19,251 bases of DNA from Spirochaetia bacterium (GTDB lineage Bacteria > Spirochaetota > Spirochaetia > Treponematales > Breznakiellaceae). A program made the position numbers and the translations under genes. Below the pieces are notes generated by a model that did not search any database, was not told where the DNA came from, and saw only the letters and a list, made by a program, of their open reading frames with translations. Location: contig BNVB01000048.1 of the NCBI GenBank assembly GCA_025997795.1, forward strand, positions 1-19,251, in the 5' to 3' direction. Shown piece by piece: positions 9,442 through 16,843 of the stretch (its first letter is position 1; each line of letters starts with the position of its first letter).

Positions 9442-11061
9442 TTATTTCTTTTTCCCAAAAACATGGTGGTTGATGCAGGGTAAAAAATTATGCCGCCGTT
9501 CCAGGGTGGTAAGCCATTCGGTACTGATATGGTTACTCCCCAAAACTTCATAGATGGTGGTAAAATTCCGCAGGGCCCCTTCCAGTTCTTTTTCCGCATA
9601 GGCCCTGTTTATTCTGCCCTGGTACTGGGGGTTAAGAGCCGTTGATAGATCCATGCTTTGTGCCAGGAGCAATTCCCGGCCTGCCTGGTTAAGGGCCCGT
9701 TCCTTAAGCCCCGAATCGCCTGCAAAACGATCTGTTAATTCGGCCATACGCTGGATGGACCGGAAGAGGTGGCGGTAGATCCAGTCGTTGGAAGCATCCA
9801 AAAGCGGTTCTCCGTAACCGTTTTCCAGGGAAGAAGAAAATCCCGGGGTGGTCCTTTGCGGAGCCCCCGGGGGCAGGGCGGCAAGGTACTCCATGGGGGT
9901 ACAGAGCTGGATGTTTTTACGGCGGTCTATTTCTTTAAAGAGCGCGCCCAAAAAAGCCGGGCCTTCGTACCAGGAACGGCCCAGAACACCGGCATCAAAG
10001 GCCCAAAGGCAAAGAGGAGCGGCGGCCTCGGGCAGATCCCCGGATTCGTTCATAAACATTTGGGCTTCTTCCAGTTTTGCAAAACGCTGATCCAGAAAAA
10101 GCGCCGCAGCCTCCGCCGCCGCAGCCTCCGCCGCCTGGGGGTCGTAGGGCTGCTGTTCCTTTTTGCTGCCCCCCGTCCAATACCGGTAACCGGTAGAACA
10201 GCGGCAGCTTTTTGGGCGGAGCAGATCTTTTAAGGCCCGGGAAGGAAGTTCAAAACCGGCGTCAAGCCGCCGGCACTGAAATAAGCCGGACCGGGCTGTC
10301 TGGAGTTTTTCCAGATCCTGCGGGGCGGTAACGTCATTGGCAAAGACCGTAAGCCCCGAGGGGGTTTTGACCGGAAAAAAAGAACCCCGTTCCGCCGGAG
10401 GATCCCCCAGGGCCAGACCGTGGGCGGCGGCGATGGTATAGGCAAAGTTATAGTTATGGAGATAGGTGTCCAGTTCCGGCGTCCAGCCCATGCCGGGGAG
10501 CCAAAAGCCCATGGGGACCTTTCCAAAATATTTACGGTGATGGATCATGGCTGTTTCTATTTGGGCCCGGATAACCTCGCCGGAGGAAACATAAAAGGGC
10601 AAAAAAGCGTTGGTAGCGGCGGTTAAGAGAAATTCCAGGTGTCCCCGCTGGTAAAGGCCTTCAAAAAAACCTGCCAGGTCCAGGCACAAAATGTCTGTTA
10701 GAACCGTTCGCCGCCGGCAATCCTTGTGGTAGTACCATTTTGCCAGGGAAAGTAAATGATGATCATTGGCGTTGCGCTGCTGTTCCCGTTCGCCAAAGGC
10801 GATCCGTTTATCCAGCCATAGGAGGTACTTTTCCATAAGAGCGGCATTTTTAAACATGGCAGAGAGGGACGGCGAAAGAACCATGCCAAAACGGAAGGGA
10901 ATACCCTCTTCTTCCAGGGTAAGACAGAGGTCTGCCAGGGGCAGCCAGGTTTCTGAGAGGGTTTCAAAAAAATCCTGTTCTTCCCCGGATACTTCGGTAT
11001 CCAGGGAGCTTACAAAGGGATGGTGCCCCACAATGATGAGGGAAAAACAGGGTTTATTCAT
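9442..11061 (-). CDS. GH57/DUF1957-family protein, probably catalytically impaired
   Basis: 539 residues from the ATG at 11061. The fold signature of GH57 glucan branching-type enzymes is visible: an N-terminal GHHPFV motif (12-17), FWLPGMGW (187-194), FDAGVLGRSWYEGP (355-368) and a C-terminal DUF1957-like helical region. At the position where active family members carry the nucleophile (WLPE), this protein has Gly190. The acid/base Asp356 is kept. The first His of the usual HxH motif is Val11, and the His of GHWW is Arg362. An Ala/Glu-rich insert (near 310-325) comes from two 15-bp tandem copies at 10103-10132. The ATG overlaps the end of the DUF4912 gene by 8 bp, so translation is coupled; a TTG at 11103 lies deep inside that gene and is unlikely. 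The role may be glycogen-related binding or regulation. GH57 membership is firm; loss of activity is an inference. Confidence 0.8.
   Translation of the reverse strand: MNKPCFSLIIVGHHPFVSSLDTEVSGEEQDFFETLSETWLPLADLCLTLEEEGIPFRFGMVLSPSLSAMFKNAALMEKYLLWLDKRIAFGEREQQRNANDHHLLSLAKWYYHKDCRRRTVLTDILCLDLAGFFEGLYQRGHLEFLLTAATNAFLPFYVSSGEVIRAQIETAMIHHRKYFGKVPMGFWLPGMGWTPELDTYLHNYNFAYTIAAAHGLALGDPPAERGSFFPVKTPSGLTVFANDVTAPQDLEKLQTARSGLFQCRRLDAGFELPSRALKDLLRPKSCRCSTGYRYWTGGSKKEQQPYDPQAAEAAAAEAAALFLDQRFAKLEEAQMFMNESGDLPEAAAPLCLWAFDAGVLGRSWYEGPAFLGALFKEIDRRKNIQLCTPMEYLAALPPGAPQRTTPGFSSSLENGYGEPLLDASNDWIYRHLFRSIQRMAELTDRFAGDSGLKERALNQAGRELLLAQSMDLSTALNPQYQGRINRAYAEKELEGALRNFTTIYEVLGSNHISTEWLTTLERRHNFLPCINHHVFGKKK
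10103..10132. repeat. Two tandem 15-bp copies within the GH57-like gene
   Basis: GCCGCAGCCTCCGCC occurs twice in a row, in frame, encoding an Ala/Glu-rich insert. It is a likely replication-slippage expansion in a surface loop. Confidence 0.75.
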
Positions 11062-11689
11062 GAAAACGCCGTGAAACCCTGTCTTGATTGCGGAGCACGT
11101 CAAAATTCGCTGCGCCGGAGAGCCGGATAAGGGGACGGGTTAAGAGTTCTTCAAACTCGGGGCTGTTCAAAAACCGGGGAAGCTCGAAGGGGCGGGAAAC
11201 GATAAGGGAAATGTCGAGGCCCCGCACCCAAAGGGCAACACGGAAGGTTCCGCCGCCGGGAGGAAACCCCAGATACCAGGAATTATCGTCGTTTTTTACC
11301 GGCACAGAAAATGATTCGTTTTGTTTACCGTCCTTTATTTCCAGCGCCTTAAGGACATAACCTTCAAAACGGGATGATCCTTCGTACCGTTCCCTGTCCT
11401 GGGCTTTGATTTCCCAAAACACATAGGCCCAGCGGGGATCCCGGGGCAGCACTTCCAGATAGGTGATATGGTACTGTTTGGGCAGCGGGGCCGTTTCCAG
11501 ATCCGGTTTTTCGTCCAGCGCCGGAGAGGTATCTTCTTCTTCTTCAACGGCATCCAGGAGTTCCCGGATAATAAAAAGCCTGTCCAGGTCCGGGGGTATG
11601 TCTATCCCCGACTGATCCGCCAGTTTGGCAAGATCCCGGGTAGTTAAGCTGTCCAGGTACGATTTGAATTCCGCTATATCCTCGGCCAT
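11054..11689 (-). CDS. DUF4912 domain protein
   Basis: 211 residues. An N-terminal helical module (about 5-45, including SYLDSLTTRDLAKLADQSGI) resembles Rho-N/SAP-like helix-extended-loop-helix folds. An acidic linker (48-66) and the DUF4912 domain (about 70-190) follow; the domain's typical ITYLEVLPRDPRWAYVFWEI is at 75-94, with a later FRVALWVRGLD-type strand. There is no signal peptide, so the protein should be cytoplasmic. From family knowledge, DUF4912 genes often neighbour GH57 glucan branching-type genes, and that is the case here: the stop overlaps the GH57-like start by 8 bp (ATGAATAA). The ribosome-binding site is weak (GGG close to the start). The upstream leader carries the hairpins at 11711-11784. 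The biochemical function is unknown. Confidence 0.8.
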   Translation of the reverse strand: MAEDIAEFKSYLDSLTTRDLAKLADQSGIDIPPDLDRLFIIRELLDAVEEEEDTSPALDEKPDLETAPLPKQYHITYLEVLPRDPRWAYVFWEIKAQDRERYEGSSRFEGYVLKALEIKDGKQNESFSVPVKNDDNSWYLGFPPGGGTFRVALWVRGLDISLIVSRPFELPRFLNSPEFEELLTRPLIRLSGAANFDVLRNQDRVSRRFHE

Positions 11690-11710
11690 ACCCGGTTGAT
11701 CATGGAAAAA

Positions 11711-11784
11711 ATGCCTTTCCCTGTCAAGGCATTTCCCCTTTCACTTCGTTCAAGGGGAAATGCGGAGTTTGCGGAGCAAACTCC
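11711..11784. repeat. Cluster of three adjacent or overlapping stem-loops
   Basis: ATGCCTT/AAGGCAT arms (11711-11717, 11726-11732) overlap a perfect 12-bp stem, GCATTTCCCCTT/AAGGGGAAATGC (11729-11740, 11752-11763, 11-nt loop). A 9-bp stem follows directly, GGAGTTTGC/GCAAACTCC (11764-11772, 11776-11784). The first two stems share bases and so are mutually exclusive. The compact palindromic design resembles a dispersed intergenic repeat (REP or MITE remnant). It could also be a leader structure for the DUF4912 gene. Confidence 0.7.
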
Positions 11785-11846
11785 ATACCTTTTTTCTTTG
11801 CTAAGCAAACTCCATACCTTTTTTCTTTGCTGAGCAAACTCCATAC
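11775..11846. repeat. 29-bp tandem direct repeat, two full copies plus a partial third
   Basis: Copies start at 11775, 11804 and 11833 (the last is 14 bp). Each begins AGCAAACTCCATACC and ends TTTCTTTGCT plus one variable base, so its ends are inverted (AGCAAA and TTTGCT). The first copy shares its start with the right arm of the preceding hairpin. There are no unique spacers, so this is not CRISPR. Confidence 0.85.
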
Positions 11847-11880
11847 GCACTATCAATTAAAGCCGTCCTAAAGGCTAAAC

Positions 11881-11909
11881 TTGACCCATAATTTGACAGA
11901 GGGTATTCT
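11881..11909 (+). promoter_or_regulatory. Candidate promoter for the propeller/Imm11-like pair
   Basis: TTGACC (11881-11886), 17 bp, TATTCT (11904-11909). Transcription would begin near 11916, about 65 bases before the ATG at 11982. A second TTGACA at 11893-11898 has no suitable -10. Confidence 0.45.
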
Positions 11910-11981
11910 GTATCTGACGGGATGACAAGCTCATCATAGAAATGGCTTAGCAAAATAAAAATTATCCACTAAAATAAGGAA

Positions 11982-13124
11982 ATGGCGCAGACATTGAATT
12001 ATCGGGTGAAAATCGGAGGAGAGGGCGACGAGCGGTATTATAAGCACATCACCTATCTCGGCAACGGGCGGGTTGGTATTGTGCATTCCGCCGGCTATCG
12101 CTACAAGCTGACGGTCATCAACATCGGCGACGGCAGCGTCGCTTGGGAGCAAGCAAACTATGAAAAATTTGGCGGCGTGGCGGTTCCGCTTTATGACGAA
12201 CACACTGTTTATATGCCGATTAAAGAAAGCTCGCAAAAGCTGTCGGCAAATGACCGCGAAACCGGCAAGCCGCTCTGGGCGCGTTCCGTCGGCAACGGCA
12301 CCTGGGCATTTATGACGCCGCCGGCGCAGACCGCGGCGCATGTGGCGGTCTGCAATACCCACTCGGACAAGCTCTCTATCATCGACAAAAAGAGCGGAAA
12401 GGTCGTGTGCAACGCAAAGCTTGCGCACGAGGTGCATGATTACTGGCCGCAGCTGCGCGTGTGGCGTGACAAGCTCATTGCAATCGCGGCGGATTCAAAA
12501 AACGATCAATGGACGATTGACCTGTATGACCCTGCGGCGGAGGGCGTTTTTGTAAAAACTATTTTGCGATTTCCGGAAAAAGGCGAGGATGGCAAAATTC
12601 TTTTGCATATCATTGAGGAGGATTCGCTGTATTTCTTTACGGAAGAAGGTTGGTTTTATAAACTTGACCTGACTTCCGGCGATATAAAGGAAAAGCATCA
12701 ACTGCCCGACCTGTCCGAAAGCGAATACAGATATTTATATTTCACACGATACATTCACCGATACAATAATTTGCTCTGCGCGACCGGTAGTTTTTATGTG
12801 AGCGGCGGGAAAAGCACCTATTTTGCGTTCAGATACGATATGAACAGCGGCGCATTTTCCTCAATACCGTTTGAAGAGCCGAAGACCGGCTGGATGCAAT
12901 TTTACGAGGGCAAGGTTTACCGCCTTTCGGAAAGCGGGCTTTTGCGGTTTGACATATCGGGCGACGGAGCGACAACGGAAATACCATTGGACAAGTGGGA
13001 CAAAAAAATCTCCAGTAATACATTTGCAAACAGCGGCGAAAGCGGTGAACACTGGCTGGTTGTCGCGGGTAAAATTTTGGCAATACGAGAAAAAGAGGGC
13101 GAGCTGCTTTGCTGGGATATTTAA
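11982..13124 (+). CDS. Cytoplasmic PQQ-like beta-propeller protein, unknown function
   Basis: 380 residues with no signal peptide or membrane segment. Repeated beta-blade patterns are clear: KLTVINIGDGSVAWEQ (about 45-60), KLSANDRETGKPLWARS (about 85-101), KLSIIDKKSGKVVCNAKL, YKLDLTSGDIKEKHQL and AIREKEGELLCWDI at the end. The 'D..G..W' blade turns resemble PQQ/WD-type propellers, so this is a likely protein-binding scaffold. The start is fixed by an in-frame TAA four codons upstream; the AAGGA site is unusually close (1-2 bases). Codon use is rich in GCG, CGC and GGC, unlike both the backbone and the A+T-rich Imm11-like gene 18 bp downstream, suggesting separate acquisition. Position suggests a partner of that immunity-like protein, but this is inference. 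Confidence 0.75.
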   Translation: MAQTLNYRVKIGGEGDERYYKHITYLGNGRVGIVHSAGYRYKLTVINIGDGSVAWEQANYEKFGGVAVPLYDEHTVYMPIKESSQKLSANDRETGKPLWARSVGNGTWAFMTPPAQTAAHVAVCNTHSDKLSIIDKKSGKVVCNAKLAHEVHDYWPQLRVWRDKLIAIAADSKNDQWTIDLYDPAAEGVFVKTILRFPEKGEDGKILLHIIEEDSLYFFTEEGWFYKLDLTSGDIKEKHQLPDLSESEYRYLYFTRYIHRYNNLLCATGSFYVSGGKSTYFAFRYDMNSGAFSSIPFEEPKTGWMQFYEGKVYRLSESGLLRFDISGDGATTEIPLDKWDKKISSNTFANSGESGEHWLVVAGKILAIREKEGELLCWDI

Positions 13125-13142
13125 ATTACAGGAAATTGTAAA

Positions 13143-13754
13143 ATGGAAAACGAATTTGATTATTACATGGTGGAAAGTGATAATTCTTTTACTTCACCTT
13201 TATTAGGTTTTGATTATGATGTTGATCCTGATGGAGAAGACTTCATAATTGATATGGAAAAAGCGGAAGACGACAAAATCTCGTATTTGTGTTATGCAAC
13301 TCCTGTACCACGAAAACCTGTTATGGTGGATTATCATGATTTAGATGGCAGGGAAGTTTTTTCCAAAAAAGTTTATGATGTTTTGAAAACAAAAGACATT
13401 AAAGGCTTGCAATGGGTTCCTGCCGTAATTGAGGGTAAAAAGGGAGAAGTATATACCGATTATTGGATTGCAAATGTCTATCAGGAATATGCTTTTTTAG
13501 ATCCGGAAAAATCGGAAAGAGAAGGAGAAATTGATGAAGATGGGCGTTGGGATATGATAGACTCGATGGTCTTAGACAGGGATTTGATGTCAAAAACACC
13601 ACTAAAAGAAAGGTTGGTTTTTGTTTCCAGAGAAAACTCGGCTTATGTATTATATCACAAATCAATTGTCGATTTAATAATGTCCGTCAATCCGCAGGGA
13701 ATTGTATTTGTTCCCATAGAAAAATGGTATAATGGCATTAGTTATAAATTGTAA
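13143..13754 (+). CDS. Imm11-like (DUF1629) immunity-type protein, copy A
   Basis: 203 residues, cytoplasmic. The C-terminal third (RLVFVSRENSAYVLYHKSIVDLI, then GIVFVPIEKW) resembles the end of Imm11/DUF1629 proteins, which are predicted immunity proteins of polymorphic toxin systems. AGGA lies 9 bases before the ATG. The gene follows the propeller gene by 18 bp and is probably cotranscribed. It is a paralogue of the minus-strand gene at 16134-16763: 13479-13571 matches 16308-16400 reversed with a single mismatch, while the 5' half is much more diverged. It ends 17 bp before the stop of the convergent DKNYF gene. The immunity role rests on family resemblance; no cognate toxin is in view. Confidence 0.7.
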   Translation: MENEFDYYMVESDNSFTSPLLGFDYDVDPDGEDFIIDMEKAEDDKISYLCYATPVPRKPVMVDYHDLDGREVFSKKVYDVLKTKDIKGLQWVPAVIEGKKGEVYTDYWIANVYQEYAFLDPEKSEREGEIDEDGRWDMIDSMVLDRDLMSKTPLKERLVFVSRENSAYVLYHKSIVDLIMSVNPQGIVFVPIEKWYNGISYKL

Positions 13755-13771
13755 TTTTACAAAAACATCTT

Positions 13772-14425
13772 TTATAAACTCGTTTTTACAGGCACTAACA
13801 TTTGCTGTTTCCAATCTGTTTCATATTCATGGTTTTTGTCTCTGACGGTTTGCAGACGTTCACTTTCTCCCGACGTGGTTTTGTATTTTTCTATTATGAC
13901 CTCAAATGTTTTACAATCCACGTGCGGCTGCCGTTTGGTGCCGTAATAAACATATTTATCGTCTTTGCCTATTCCATGAAATATTATCTCGAAAGTTTTT
14001 GGGTCGGCGCCTTCTATCGCTGCAAGATTATATCTTTCAATTTCATAGACATGGTTTTTATCGCGTATAACGCCTTCTGCTGTAATCTCAAATGTGGCGT
14101 AATCCACGTGCGGCTGTTTGGTATCCCGATAAAAAATATGCTTTTTATCTTTGCCGAAAGAATAATCAATCGGCTTAAACGTTTTGGCGTTTGCACCACT
14201 TACAGGGTTGTATATCAACGAAAAAACGTTATCGGCTTGCCTGTAATGTATTGTTCCCAATTTTTTGAAATAATTGGTTTCTTTGCCGTCATCGGTTTTC
14301 AAATAAGTGCTTTTGCTTACGGCAAACACCACCACAAAGGCAATATACGCCAGAATGACAAATGAAATTATGCCAAAAATTATTGCTATTTTACTCATGT
14401 TTGTATTCTTTTGTTTGTTGGACAT
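13772..14425 (-). CDS. DKNYF-family repeat protein with N-terminal membrane anchor
   Basis: 217 residues. One membrane segment (about 12-36) is followed by a repeat domain, probably outside the cytoplasm. Two repeats about 62 residues apart share the order K-D-K/D-hydrophobic-Y-Y/F, QPHVD, TFE and RDKNH-YE (QPHVD near 104 and 166). This matches the DKNYF family. The DNA keeps the duplication: a 16-bp identical block (AATCCACGTGCGGCTG) lies at 13915-13930 and 14101-14116. DKNYF proteins have no assigned biochemical role. The gene is last of the minus-strand trio, 17 bp after the DUF4240 fusion gene. The ribosome-binding site is weak; Met10 is an alternative start. Confidence 0.7.
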   Translation of the reverse strand: MSNKQKNTNMSKIAIIFGIISFVILAYIAFVVVFAVSKSTYLKTDDGKETNYFKKLGTIHYRQADNVFSLIYNPVSGANAKTFKPIDYSFGKDKKHIFYRDTKQPHVDYATFEITAEGVIRDKNHVYEIERYNLAAIEGADPKTFEIIFHGIGKDDKYVYYGTKRQPHVDCKTFEVIIEKYKTTSGESERLQTVRDKNHEYETDWKQQMLVPVKTSL

Positions 14426-14442
14426 CTTTGTTTATCATTCCT

Positions 14443-16122
14443 TTAGAACTCCACCTCATAAACCCGCGCAATTACCTTAGGTTCCTCTTCATAAATCAAC
14501 CTTATGGTAAAATACTTGTGTTCATCTAAATAAAAGTCACTCGATTGGTCTCCTATGGGAACTTCGTAAATTGTTTTATCCTTTATATTCAGCAGAAAGC
14601 CTGGTATCAAGCCGCCATCCCCCTGCGAAATATACAACGATACATAAATAATATCGCCCACAACACTGAAACAGTGGATTTGCGGCATATTGGTCAGCAG
14701 GTCTTTGACATTCCCGTTATGCAAACATTTCAGACTGTAATTGTTGCTGTCTGTATGTTGAGAAAAGAAAAGCCTGCTGCCCTCAATCATAAACGCTGTT
14801 ACATTCTCCAAAACTACTTTTTCGGTGTGGGTGGTCAAATTCTCACATATCACACATTCCGCATTGTCCATAAAGTAAAGATTATCGTCTTGAAAATGAG
14901 GCAAGTTTGCCTCTTTTTTGAAAACAGAAAGCGTATTGTCCTGCAATTGGCAGCGAAGTATGAGGCTGAGAGGCTTGATATATGTATGATTGAAAGGGTC
15001 GTTATCCTTCATTTCTATCGAAAAATAGAGCGAATTTTGATAAAAAACGCCTGATTTCTCTTTTTTGTATCCGCCTTGAAGAGAATAACTCAGGAAAACG
15101 GCTTTTTCCGCAGTGTCAACCGGAAGCGGCAAATATGAAAAGGTGTTGGACGCAAAGTTGTAAATACAGAAAGCGCATTCGCAGTTTAATGATTCTACCG
15201 TGAAATTGGCAAAGAAGTAAATAAAATCATCGTTGGCGGCTATGTACCGGAATGTTCCGGGCATCCGGATTCTTGCGTTCAGATTGATTTCTTTTTCTTC
15301 TTCTGTTTTATAGTTATGCCAATAACAGTTGGTCAATTCAGTTGTGTCATTTTTGGACGAATATTTGTATTTCGTTTTCAGCACGCAATCGTTAAACGCA
15401 GGCATTGGTATTATATGCGGATAAGCTCTTTTGGGCTTTAGTATGTCATACGATTTTATTTCAGACTGAATAAATGTCCAGTTCTTTTTCAGTTTTTCAA
15501 AGGTTTCGTCCTGCAATTTTTCAATGCTGCGCATGTATTCCTGCTCTATCGCTTCATACGAAAAATCGAGGTCGTCTGTATCAAAATCGAAGAAACGAAT
15601 GGAATTTGGCAATATGGCATCAATTTCCCTTGCCAAATCATAGTATGTTCTGGCGTCTTTGGGGATTCTCTCGCTGCAGATTTGGTTCATCAGTTGCAAT
15701 TCGGCGTCGTCTATGTTTATCGGATCGTCACAGTCGGCATCGTCTTTTCCGGCAGTCATCAAGATTTCAAATTCGGGCATAAGTCCTGCTTCAAATTCGC
15801 TCTTATCAACCAGTTCGATAAGTTTGTCCGGATTTTTCAAGGTCTCGAAATAAACTTTTTCTCCGCACGATACCAGCCAAAGGGCAAAATAGAGGATCGA
15901 ATCGTCGGTAACGCTTCCTTCTATGACTTTTCCCAGAAGCATCAACCTTGGATTTTCTTCTGCACGAGCCGCATAAAAACTCACATAGGCATTGAAAAGC
16001 AAGCGGTCGTCAACGCTTAAATCTGCCAGTTTTTTGTCGGCAATATTCCTGTACCGTTTTTTATTGCCATTCGATTGGTTACGGCATTCTTCTATTAGTT
16101 GCCAAAATTGTTTGTTGTTCAT
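14443..16122 (-). CDS. DUF4240 domain fused to a beta-propeller-like domain
   Basis: 559 residues, no signal peptide. Residues 1-185 match DUF4240: MNNKQFWQLIEECRNQS at the start, then IEGSVTDDSILYFALWLVSCGE and FETLKNPDKL. A helical linker (about 185-230) is followed by about 320 residues of regularly spaced beta-strands (YIAANDDFIYFFANF, FLLNIKDKTIYEVPI, FTIRLIYEEEPKVIARVYEVEF) that read as a propeller. DUF4240 is usually a stand-alone protein of unknown function, so the fusion is unusual. The ATG at 16122 has no clear ribosome-binding site but lies 11 bp after the Imm11-like stop, so coupled translation is likely. A recognition protein with an effector-type N-terminus is one idea, but this is speculative. 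Confidence 0.75.
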   Translation of the reverse strand: MNNKQFWQLIEECRNQSNGNKKRYRNIADKKLADLSVDDRLLFNAYVSFYAARAEENPRLMLLGKVIEGSVTDDSILYFALWLVSCGEKVYFETLKNPDKLIELVDKSEFEAGLMPEFEILMTAGKDDADCDDPINIDDAELQLMNQICSERIPKDARTYYDLAREIDAILPNSIRFFDFDTDDLDFSYEAIEQEYMRSIEKLQDETFEKLKKNWTFIQSEIKSYDILKPKRAYPHIIPMPAFNDCVLKTKYKYSSKNDTTELTNCYWHNYKTEEEKEINLNARIRMPGTFRYIAANDDFIYFFANFTVESLNCECAFCIYNFASNTFSYLPLPVDTAEKAVFLSYSLQGGYKKEKSGVFYQNSLYFSIEMKDNDPFNHTYIKPLSLILRCQLQDNTLSVFKKEANLPHFQDDNLYFMDNAECVICENLTTHTEKVVLENVTAFMIEGSRLFFSQHTDSNNYSLKCLHNGNVKDLLTNMPQIHCFSVVGDIIYVSLYISQGDGGLIPGFLLNIKDKTIYEVPIGDQSSDFYLDEHKYFTIRLIYEEEPKVIARVYEVEF

Positions 16123-16133
16123 CTAATTTAAAA

Positions 16134-16763
16134 TTAACTAATGCCGTTGTACCATTTTTCTATTGGAACAAATACAATTCCCTGTGGATTGACGGACATA
16201 ATTAAATCGACAATGGATTTGTGATACAGCACATAAGAGATACATTCCCTTGTTACAAAAATCAATCTGTCTTCCAATGGCGTTTTAGACATTAAATCCT
16301 TATCCAAGACCATCGAGTCTATCATATCCCAACGCCCATCTTCATTAATTTCTCCTTCTCTTTCCGATTTTTCCGGATCTAAAAAAGCATATTCCTGATA
16401 CACATTGGCAATCCAATAGTCGGTGTAGATATTTTCTCCCATAATGTTTTTCCCGCCCTGTCTTTTGCGACTTGTAATCACAACAGGAACTAATTGCAAC
16501 CCGTTGATTTCTTTCGTTTTCAATACATCATAGACTTTTTTGGAAAATACTTGTCGTCCTCTCATGTCTAAGAAATCCACCATTGCGGGTTTAGGCGGAA
16601 TAGGAGTTCCAAATGTTAAATGAGTGATTGTATCATCTGATACTTTTATTCCTTTGCGTAAATATCTAATACCGCCACTGTCAACATCATTGTTAACATT
16701 TAATAAGGGAGAGGTAAAAGAGCCGTCGCTCTCAATCAGATAATACTCAAATTCATTAGCCAT
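16134..16763 (-). CDS. Imm11-like (DUF1629) immunity-type protein, copy B
   Basis: 209 residues, paralogue of the gene at 13143-13754 in inverted orientation. Differences from copy A include an extra stretch near residues 100-110 (SRKRQGGKNIMGEN), a diverged first half, and loss of the last three residues. The shared C-terminal signature (SIVDLIMSVNPQGIVFVPIE) is unchanged. AAGGG lies 7 bases before the ATG. It is the first gene of the minus-strand trio behind a near-consensus promoter. Imm11-like proteins neutralise toxins inside the cytoplasm; different N-terminal halves could mean two toxin specificities, but that is inference. Confidence 0.7.
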   Translation of the reverse strand: MANEFEYYLIESDGSFTSPLLNVNNDVDSGGIRYLRKGIKVSDDTITHLTFGTPIPPKPAMVDFLDMRGRQVFSKKVYDVLKTKEINGLQLVPVVITSRKRQGGKNIMGENIYTDYWIANVYQEYAFLDPEKSEREGEINEDGRWDMIDSMVLDKDLMSKTPLEDRLIFVTRECISYVLYHKSIVDLIMSVNPQGIVFVPIEKWYNGIS

Positions 16764-16790
16764 TTTAGACCCTTTTCTATTGTTTTATCC

Positions 16791-16819
16791 ATTTTATCAC
16801 ATATTTCTTAATTTGTTAA
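16791..16819 (-). promoter_or_regulatory. Promoter for the minus-strand island trio
   Basis: On the minus strand, TTAACA (16814-16819), 17 bp, TAAAAT (16791-16796). Transcription should begin near 16784, some 20 bases before the Imm11-like start. The island genes thus appear to carry their own promoter. Confidence 0.6.
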
Positions 16820-16843
16820 GTCTTTTTTCAACAGAGGAAATTA

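Larger units (their letters stand above)
11690..11981. other. Gene-free gap between backbone and accessory island
   Basis: I see no credible gene in these 292 bases. The left half holds nested stem-loops and a 29-bp tandem repeat. The right half holds a plus-strand promoter candidate for the island and a weaker minus-strand one, TTGTCA (11923-11928) and TACCCT (11900-11905) with 17-bp spacing, which could serve the DUF4912 gene. A short frame at 11674-11856 runs across the repeats and looks accidental. Confidence 0.65.

Noticed and set aside
11062..11103. Longer GH57-like protein starting at TTG 11103
   Set aside because: The extra residues do not resemble the family N-terminus, and the ATG at 11061 gives the expected GHHPFV position.
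11775..11846. Short CRISPR array
   Set aside because: The 29-bp units are directly adjacent with no unique spacers, and no cas gene is visible.
11674..11856. Short minus-strand reading frame over the repeats
   Set aside because: It is made of the tandem repeat and hairpins and overlaps the DUF4912 start; it looks accidental.
13749..13762. Terminator between the convergent Imm11-like and DKNYF genes
   Set aside because: The TTGTAA/TTACAA stem is only 6 A+T-rich pairs with no clear T-tract.
11690..16843. Prophage or transposon carrying the island
   Set aside because: No integrase, transposase, phage structural gene or convincing target-site duplication is visible in this stretch.
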